A DNA stretch of 64,000 nt, taken from Megalobrama amblycephala. Lineage: Eukaryota; Chordata; Actinopteri; Cypriniformes; Xenocyprididae. Under the pieces are notes generated by a model, which ran no database searches, was not told the origin of the DNA, and worked only from the letters and a program-made list of their open reading frames with translations. A program made the position numbers and the translations under genes. The stretch spans positions 18,808,797 to 18,872,796 of the forward strand of contig NC_063058.1 of NCBI RefSeq assembly GCF_018812025.1, written 5' to 3'. Positions 14,701-24,400 of the stretch are shown piece after piece. Within the stretch, counting starts at the first letter, position 1. Each line of letters opens with the position of its first letter.

Positions 14701-15375
14701 TGGTAATTAGTATGTCTAATTAAATTATGAAACAATTTAACAACAATTTATTAAAAGTTTAACAGAAACTACATTTTTTAGGGCCTTATAAAATGTTTTA
14801 TTTTTCTTTCTCACCAAATTCTGTGTTTTTTGCTTAAAGTATCCTGGATTCCATTTTAATGGTTGAATTCATTTTTAATAATCAAAAAAATAATTACATT
14901 ACATAATAACATTTCTATGATTTTTTTCCCTTCTGCAGAAATTCTGTGTTGTGTATTTTAATTTTTCTGGCAATCAAATAAAGGCATAAACCATTAATTT
15001 ATCTTTTATTCATATGACTTTTTTTTTTTAAATCAAAACATATAAGAAAAATTGTGATTATTTCTTAAAAAATAAAGTTTTAATAATTTATTATTATTAT
15101 TATTAGTGTTAGTATTATCATTACATTGAGACATAGGTAATTTCTACTGTACAACATTAATATATCCTATTTCTGTCACGATTTTTTTCACGTTAAACCC
15201 AGCTTTTATTTTGACGGGTTGCCGTGAAGACCTTTGAGATTGTGTGTGTTTATGGTATGGTGATATTTTTTCTCAAAACGGAAAAAGGCTGATGAAATGA
15301 CTCATGTTCATGCATTCATGTCCTCAGCAGAAGCTGAAAACACTTCAAGCGTCACGCGTGCTTCAGTGTGTGTGG

Positions 15376-15435
<60 letters not shown>

Positions 15436-18400
15436 AGTGTACTGACCTACTTTTTATTTATTCATCAAAAATCAGACAAATTCCGTTTTTATGACTGGAT
15501 TCTGTCTGCGTTTTCTGCATCACGGAAATCATAAGGCCCTAATATTGTTCCTAAAAGCACCACAACTACATGTATTCAAGAAAAAGATGCTTTGTGACTT
15601 TATTGAGTTGAAGATGCTATTAGAGTAACTAATTGTCATCCACACCCCACCCCAAAAAGTATTTGGACTTTGTAACATCAGTGAATTTTACAACACTGAA
15701 GGTAAGTGTCAAGCAATAAACTCACAGACTCATAGAGACGGATTCGACTGAGGGTATCATTGAGTTCTTTGTCTTTGTCCCCGGCGTCACGCTCAGCCAA
15801 GTGGGCGGCACGCTCGGCCTCCAGAGCTCTCCTCTCAGCCGCCTGCAGTTTAGCGCTCAAGTCCTCCAACCTCCGCTGCTGCACGCTGACATGACCTTTA
15901 TCTTTCTTTAACGGTTTTTTCAGCTCCTCGATGAGCAGAGCATTTTTTTCCATTTCTGTTGTGTACTGCTCGACTTGCTCTGACAGCATCTTGATCTGGT
16001 TGTCCCTCTCTTGCACGGCCTTTTGAAGTCAAACACAAAGTCAGTGACTTCTTTTAACTCCCGCTGGGATAGAATGAGATGAACCAATATGACGGAAACA
16101 GTGAATAAAGACAGATGACTGACAGATGCAAAACTGAGGATGAATGACAAACAAAGCAAAGGAAATGAGAAACAGAGATACTCACGCCACACAGTTCATA
16201 AATGACCTGACAATGAAGCATTTGAAAGGAAGCAGTAACGATTAAACGGAGCGCACATCAAAAAGAACACACAAATAGAGAGAGAGACATGAATAGCACA
16301 CAAACTAAGTGAGAGTGGCAATGCATTAGCATGGATATGAGGCCTGTTTCACACATCTCACGTCTGTGGCGAGTTTCAGCGCTCATATTAACAGGTTACA
16401 ACATTCACACTGAGTTCCCAGAAGAATAACAGCTCTACCACAGAAAGTATTTTTGTCAAACGTCATATACTGAACTTAAGAGAAAACACATGAAATTAAC
16501 TATAAACCTATAAAACTATATATTTTGCAATACAGGCTATTATAAAGCAACATAAAATAAAAATGGGACACATTGTTTAAAACAATACATCTGGTTGCCT
16601 ACGTTCCTCATGACTGAATCCAGATGTTTTGAGCAGATGATACACAATGTAAAGTTTGTTAAAATTATCAATGGCCAACTTTTAATACTCATGTTATAAA
16701 TTTTCACTGCTATTAAAGGCACTAATCAATGTCATAACTCATAATTTCCTGTATAAAACTGTAGCAGAAACGCTGTCACACTGCAAACGCAGGATGTGTG
16801 AAACAGGCCTAAGATATATCTTGTATCCTAATTAATAGGACAAAAAAAATGAAACAAAATTTGAAGTAATATGAATTTGGTTGATAAATAAAAATGTATA
16901 TGAGAGAAAGAATAAAAAACAATGACTGACACAATGCCATCACCAGATTAATGAATTTAATTTTGGTTTATAATTTAAAGGCACAATATGTAAGATTTTT
17001 GCAATAAAATATCCAAAAACCACTACATGTGTACTTACATTATCCCAAATGTTTCCAAGAATGTTTAAATCCATAAAAATAAGCAATTTTAAGCAGGACA
17101 TGGACATGCGTCCGTGAGTCACCTATCAATGACATCATAACCGCGTTACCCTCGATTTCCGGTTTTGTTTTGTAGAAACCATGGAAACACCAAAGACGCT
17201 TTAATATATTATGTGTTTTATTAGACAGGCGAGAAACTGTTTGGACACATTCATCAACAGAAAACTAATCATGTTATATAGCTCAACACAGTAAGTCTTA
17301 TTGTTTAAATCTGATTCTTGATTTACAGTGAGTACCATGTTTTAACATGCCTAATATCGATCTAGCTTACTGCAGTGTCTCATATTAGCCACCAAGCGAG
17401 CCAGAGTAGCACTATAACAACTTTTAACACACAAATGTATCTAATATGATAAACAGCGCTGCGTTACCCCACATACGCATGACCGGAAGAAGCGGAAGCG
17501 GCATAATAAAAGTCCCGCTGCTCTCGAGACGTGTGTCGCGCTCGTCTCTCATTAGCAATCGCTCCAGTGGCCTCGTTTCTGCTCGCACATCACTCGCCGT
17601 GCTCTGCTTCATACTACAGTAACATTAATAATCTCATCCATGAACATGATTTCTGCCCGAGTCCAATCTCGATTTTTTTTCCAGTGGCTTTAGATGTGAA
17701 GACAACACCTCCCATGATTCCCCAAAATCAAGGAGTATTCAAGATACGCCTTTGTTCTGAATAAGCGACCTCTAGTGGCGAAAATGTACATATTGTGCCT
17801 TTAATAATAATAATAATTTCCTATCAAAACCCAAATGTAATATTTATAATTACATTTCACAAATTAGAAATATAATATCAAATTCAACAAACAAATAAAT
17901 AAAAAAATAAATCAATTAAAGTTTGGTGTTTGTTTTAATTTAAGAGAGCTGTATGATATCTGACTGACCTGCTGCAGTGCGATAATGTTGCTTTTGTCGG
18001 AGTCCATCTGAGCAGCTCGAAGTTTCTCCCTTAAATCTCTGATCATCTGTTGATACTCCAAAATTTCCATATCTTTCCCTGATAAAACGCTCTGAAACCG
18101 ACACAAACACATGACAGATACAGCATGTAGAACTTTCTCAACTACCAAAAGAATAAGGCTGCCATTTCCCACATTTGACTCATTGTGTATTTTATATTTT
18201 GTTTGGTGACATTGGTTGTTGGTGCTAGGATGTATGATACTTTCTGTGGGATAGACAATTTGGCACTGATTTTCGCCAAAGACAATGGTGTCTCAAACCA
18301 GACAGTAACTTGAGCAAATAAAATTACTAGCTATTCATCTCTTTTTCACGAGATATGATCTATTTCAACAAAGAGCAGTTACAGGAAATGGTTAAACAGG

Positions 18401-21400
18401 CTTTGTGAGAATGTTCCTAACGACTTCTTTCAGATGATTTGTATAAACTTGTTCAGAGTCATAGTAGTGTCATAATGTTAAACATGACACTTGTTATTTG
18501 ATATTCCTCTAAAGGTGCAATTTGATTTCATTTGTTATGGATCATAAATATTAAAAGCTTAACAGCTTTTGGGTGTTCTGCTCTCTCCGTCAGATTATGT
18601 GATCTTTATTTGTGTCTGGAGTTTATTCTTTATTTTGAGGCAGTGTGAAGTAGCCTTCTTATATGACTTCTAAAGGCATTTTTTGATTTACTCGTCTGCC
18701 ACAAAAATGTCATCGTCTGCCACAAAAATTATAATTTTGTTAGTATTTTTTTTATGATCTGTATTTCTTAGAACACATAAGCTGAATTTCATTGTAGATG
18801 TGTACCAGCACAAGGTTAAAAAAATGCAAATAAAAATGTTTTTCTTGGATCATTTACTCAGAAATTGTTGGTTGACAGAGTCTGGCACTAAGGCAAGTAT
18901 TTGACCTTTTCTTTAAAATGTCAGAAAATGACTCCTCAAAGATGTCTGCAATTTCAGACAGGTAAAACCAGACGCAAACAAAAGAAATAAAAAGAAAACA
19001 ATAACAATGTACTACTGAGAAATGGTTAAAGTTCATGAAATTTGACCTTATTTGCATACAAGCTGTTTTTATTTGGCAAAGCTGACAATAAAAGGGGTGG
19101 GGGGGTCATGACTCACCTTCCACTCCTCCACTTTGGCATTAACAGCAGCCATAACTGGGTCGTCCTCTTCAGCTCTAGCCTGGATCTGTTCACTTAGTTC
19201 TCTGACCTGTAAAAAGACCATTAATAATAGCAATCATTTATTTTTTTACTCATAAAAGATTTATGCACACTCATAAACTACCCTGTCACTCAATCGCAGC
19301 TGTTTATTTCTGCCAAAATTTGCTAGGAGAACCTGTTTCACATGTCTGGAACACTTTATCGACCAATCAGCTTCTAGGGCTGGCATTATCCATTTTATAA
19401 ATGTGATTAAAGCACCTGAAGCTTGGCATGATCTCTGTCTTTTCTCAGCTGATCTACGATGCTATCCGTCTGCTGGACCGCGATCTTCATCTTGTTGTAC
19501 TCATCCGTCATCTTCTCCATCTCCTTCACAGACTCCTCCAGATTCTTCTGCAGGTGCTCATTCTCGCTCTTCAGGTTGGCAGCCATGTCTTCGGCATGCT
19601 GGGAATAGGGAGAACATGTTGTCATAAAGATGTCATATAACAGGAGATTGCATTTGCATTTCATCTTGGGAGAATGCAAAACCTCGTTGTCATGTTGGAA
19701 AAAAAAAAGCCCAACAAATGCAGGGAATGAGGAAAGGGTAACATCTTCTGTTTCAAGTTTGTGTATTAAATTACACAGTGGTGTGGGAATTCATAACAGC
19801 ATTGATAAAGCACAACTCCCTCACACCTTCAGCACTCATACATCCCTATATAGGAGCTTTACTACCACTGAACTTTACTGTGGGGACCAGGCACTTCTCA
19901 GTGTACTCCTCCTCTAGCAACACCATAACATTTTTGATGCTGTTAGATCCAGCATCAAAAATGATTGATTTGGTCTCATGAGACTACAGTAATGATTCCC
20001 AGAATCTATATTTTGTAAATATGGGCTTTGGAAATGGCTAACTGACTTTATTGTGCTTTGGCTACAGTAGGTAGTTCCAGTGAGAACAACAACAACCATG
20101 CATGTCATTTCTGCAGGCTGCATCTTACTCTGAGAGATGAACCATCACTCTTTTCACAGCTTTTGCTGATTCTGAGACACTCACTTGGTATTTCTCCTGC
20201 TCTTTGTCTAGCAAAAAAATCCCTCATAACTAAACGAAAGCTTAAAATGAAGGCTTGATCCATTGTTTTTGAATTTCTGTGTTACTTTTGTTATATTTTC
20301 ACACTTAAAACAATGATTTGGTAACCCTCTTGTACCACTGTCCTCTTTTGTGCTAAGAAATAAATCTCCTGACAGTTCTCTCCCAAGTGTTTCCATGGTT
20401 GTCAGCATTAAGTCTGAGAATGATTCAGTGGGCTATATAACACTTTAAATTGTCAAGAAATTACTTCTCTTTAAATGTTTTGGTTCAACATACTTACCTG
20501 TTGATCAAACATTGCCTTAAACTTACACCAGAAAATTTGTATTTTGTTTTATTTAGTAACTTTTAGGAGGGTGTACTCATTTTTGCTACACAACATTTTA
20601 TCACCTTGATAAGAAAATCTTATTTTCTTGAATAATTTTGACATTAGTGTGGTTTCAAAGAACAAGAGATACCTGGAATTTATACTGTAAGGATGGTCAT
20701 TTAATGAAACTCAAATGTAAATATTCTAATATTTTGAGATACTGGATTTTGGACTTTCATTAGCTGTACGTTCTAATCAACAAATTAAAAAACAAAACAA
20801 AAAAAAAACTTTTGAAATGTTTTACTTTACATGTAGGGAATCTAGTATAAATGAAAGTTTCATTTTTTTAAATAATTTACAATAAAAAAAATTAACTTTT
20901 TCACGATATTCTAATTATATGACCAGCACCTATATAATTGTACTTAAAAAATGCTACTAAAGTGATTGTGTATAAATTGTATACATGTATTTAAAAAAAA
21001 AAGTATATGTATACAGAGAAAAAAATTATATATAAATTAAATAAATAACATATCATTTATATTAAATAAAAACATTTTTTCACCTTGTGAATTTATATTC
21101 ACCTTGCATTTTATGTGTAAAATATGTGCAAAATAGGTGTAAAATATGGCATGTTTAAAGGAGTACTGAAGCATTAGAGTTGTATTATGCTAGGCAGTGA
21201 TCCTGCCATGTTATGAAGGCATTATATTGGCAGCCTGAAGGTCGTTTGGGAATTACCTGCAGGTCCTCCATGCACTGGTAGAGCTGTTGGTTGGCTTTAG
21301 TAAGTCTCCTCTGAATCTCATTGCTCTCCTCTTTGGTCTGAAGAGGCTCTCTCTGCTCTACTTCCTTTCTGTAGAATTCAACGTCCTGTTGCAGCTGTTC

Positions 21401-24400
21401 GTTCTACAGTAATAAACAAATCCATCCTGCTGTCAAACATGATTTACTACTTAATGAGTGGGTGTCATACTGCGAATCAATACAAGGTGTCATATTATAC
21501 ATCACTTCTGAATTACACATTCCAGTCGTTTGAGTCACACTGATTAATTTTCTTTAAATGCACAGTGGTGGAACAGTCTTTAAGGGCTTAAGAATAAAAA
21601 TGGCCTGACGGACCAGTTTCAGGATAGTTGTGAAACTGACGCTTGTTCTATCGAAGAGAGAGTGTTATGTTAATCATGTATATCTGATTTTATGCTATGC
21701 ATTGCTGCTAATTACACTGATTAAAATGCAAGATAAGATTATCTAACTGGCTAATGTAGATGAGATTTTATTGAAATCGCAAGAATGAAAGTCTTGGGAG
21801 TATTAGTAAAATAAACAAAAACAAAAACAAATTTTGTGTTGTAAATTGTAAAGAAAAATGTCTTGTAAAGAAAAACGTATATACAGATACATCACTAAAA
21901 TCAAATTTTTAAGAGGGGCGAGTGAAATTGCGATTTGAATTTCTTCAAGGCCACCTTTTGGTTACCAGACCAGATCAGACTGGTGGTGCAGTTCCAGTTG
22001 ACATAAACATGTTTATAATAAATAGACATGCTACTCTAAATCTGCCTAATCTGGGGTCTTACCTTCTTTGTAAGCTGCTTTATCTTGAGGGGTATTGACA
22101 AGAGATGACAGCAAGGAAAGAAAAGGATAAAAAAGAAAACAATAACAGGCATGCATAAAAGAAATGAAATGATCAGTTAGGGAATAAAGCTGTGAAGAGA
22201 AGGTGATATAAGAGAGATGGAATGGATAATTGGAAGTAACAGAAAGAGGAAGATTTAAGATGCCCATAAAAAAACATCATGCAGGCCCAGAAAAGGATTG
22301 GACGTACCTCTCTTTTCAGTTTCCTGTTCTTCTCCTCTGCCTCTTCAGCACGGAGAGCCAGCTGTGAGAAAACATGCATTAGTCTGTTATCAATCCTACA
22401 CCCGCAGCTACAGCGTTGTTCCCATTATTATTCCATGTATACTTTTTATGGTGTTTTAATTTAAATGAACAAAATATTTACTCAAAAATTAATATGACAT
22501 CCTCTAACTAATTAATTCAATTAATCATTTAAGATTTGAATACCTAAAACATAACATTTAGCAGTGTCCCACATTTTGAATGCACACATAATTTTCTTCT
22601 TTACAATGAAAGAAGTATGTTTCCTCAAAATCCTCACTTGGACACTTTCTACAGCATTGAAGAAAATTTCTCATTCCATTTTTACATTTTTTACACTAAT
22701 TTTAGCGTTCATCAACTCAAGCATTCAACCTTGTTACCAAAGTTATTGTAAAAACTTGATTTTTCTTTAATTGATAGGTAATTTAATAGACATCCTGTAG
22801 GCTACAGTTTTATTATACAAATAAGTACCGAGTAATATTAATTAACAACATGTACTTACTATATAATTAGGGTTAGGGTGCCTGCAATAATGCAGAATTT
22901 ACTGGCATTACTATAGTAAATACATGTGACATGTAGCAGGGACACTGTAAAACAAAGTTTTACCAAAAATAACTTTAGTGTTTCTGGTGCTATTTAGTAC
23001 CCTGTTCATGGAAAGTGTTGCCTACCTCCTCATTGGCTTTCCTTTCCTTGCCCATTTCTTTCTCCAGCTGGATCACCTCTTTCTCCTTGCGCTCCAGGTG
23101 ACTCTCCAGTTGGTGAATCTCATCCCGGAGGAAACGTGTGTCCCCCCCTCCCACCACGCGCTGGGCCATCTGGACAGGAAGTGAGACGGATCTGAATAAA
23201 GCTCAAGACCCAAAGCTCTCCGTCTGTATATATCTGTGACACCGGTGAGCTGTGCGGCTCAATAACATCTCATTTCTTTTTTACAACAATAAACATTACC
23301 AAAGGAAATGTGATGTGTAGAACAATTAGAATTTTAACAGAACGCAACATACAGGAAATTAAGCCAGTAATCCTCTTAAGTACTTGTACACAGACTGCTC
23401 ACAAACAGCACATAATAAGCACACTTGTATGCATTTATTAGTGAAATTCCTTCCTTACCTCTAGCTCACCTTCCAGTTTCAGGACTTTAGCTTTCAGCTC
23501 ATTTTCTGCAATCATTCAATAGGCAAGCAGAAATATATGGTCTATCAAACCAGTACATGGTTTATAAATAAAAATGTCATTTTTATTCTTGTAAAGTGAC
23601 CTTGAGTCAAAAAAAAAAAGCATTAATTTAATCCATTTTATTATTTTTTTATTAAAGCTGCAGTCTATAAGTTGTGCCTCTTTGTCGCCATCTCTGTTTG
23701 AAACCTGCAATTGCAGTTATTTGCAGAATTATCATCTTTATGTGGGTTGTGCATGTGCGGCACGGCTCCTCAGCGCAGATCAATCTAATGTTTTGAGGAG
23801 AATGTTTGCTGTCAGTGGATACTGTACTTCAGAATCACAGATCGTACCAAAATAAGAATTTTCACCGGAAAACATCATCTGAACAAGTAAGTAACAAATC
23901 TGCCACTTTTGTTCTGACCAACTGAGAAAAAAAGCATTACAATAAATCACGCTACCAATGGTGATTAAATTTAATGATCGCCTAGCTCGGATCACATCAA
24001 ACAGCGCAAAATATTAAAATTAGGGCTGACCGATATATCGCATGCGATTGTCACGCGCATTTCGTCAGTAAAGCCGGTTCCCTGATTGCCGCTAAATCGC
24101 CATCACCTGCTTTCAAATGGAGCGGCATTTAATAGACAGAGCCGTAGTTCACTGACAAGCTACGCAATATCGCGTTCATATCGCAGATGAATCGCCTTCG
24201 ATAATGAATGCGATATTGCGTAGCTTGTCAGTGAACTACGGCTCTGTCTATTAAATGCCGCTCCATTTGAAAGCAGGTGATGGCGATTTAGCGGTAATCA
24301 GGGAACCGGCTTTACTGACGAAATGCGCGTGACAATCGCATGCGATATATCGGTCAGCCCTAATTAAAATATTAGCAACATTTTTAAATATTAAAAATTT

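Noticed and set aside
15297..15534. Two open frames with long IYIYIY runs
   Set aside because: Translation of a TA microsatellite in an intron.
23459..23469. Alternative exon 4 donor GTGAGC 11 nt upstream of the chosen one
   Set aside because: It would shift phase relative to exon 5 and lose the conserved GELE residues; cDNA could still show minor use.
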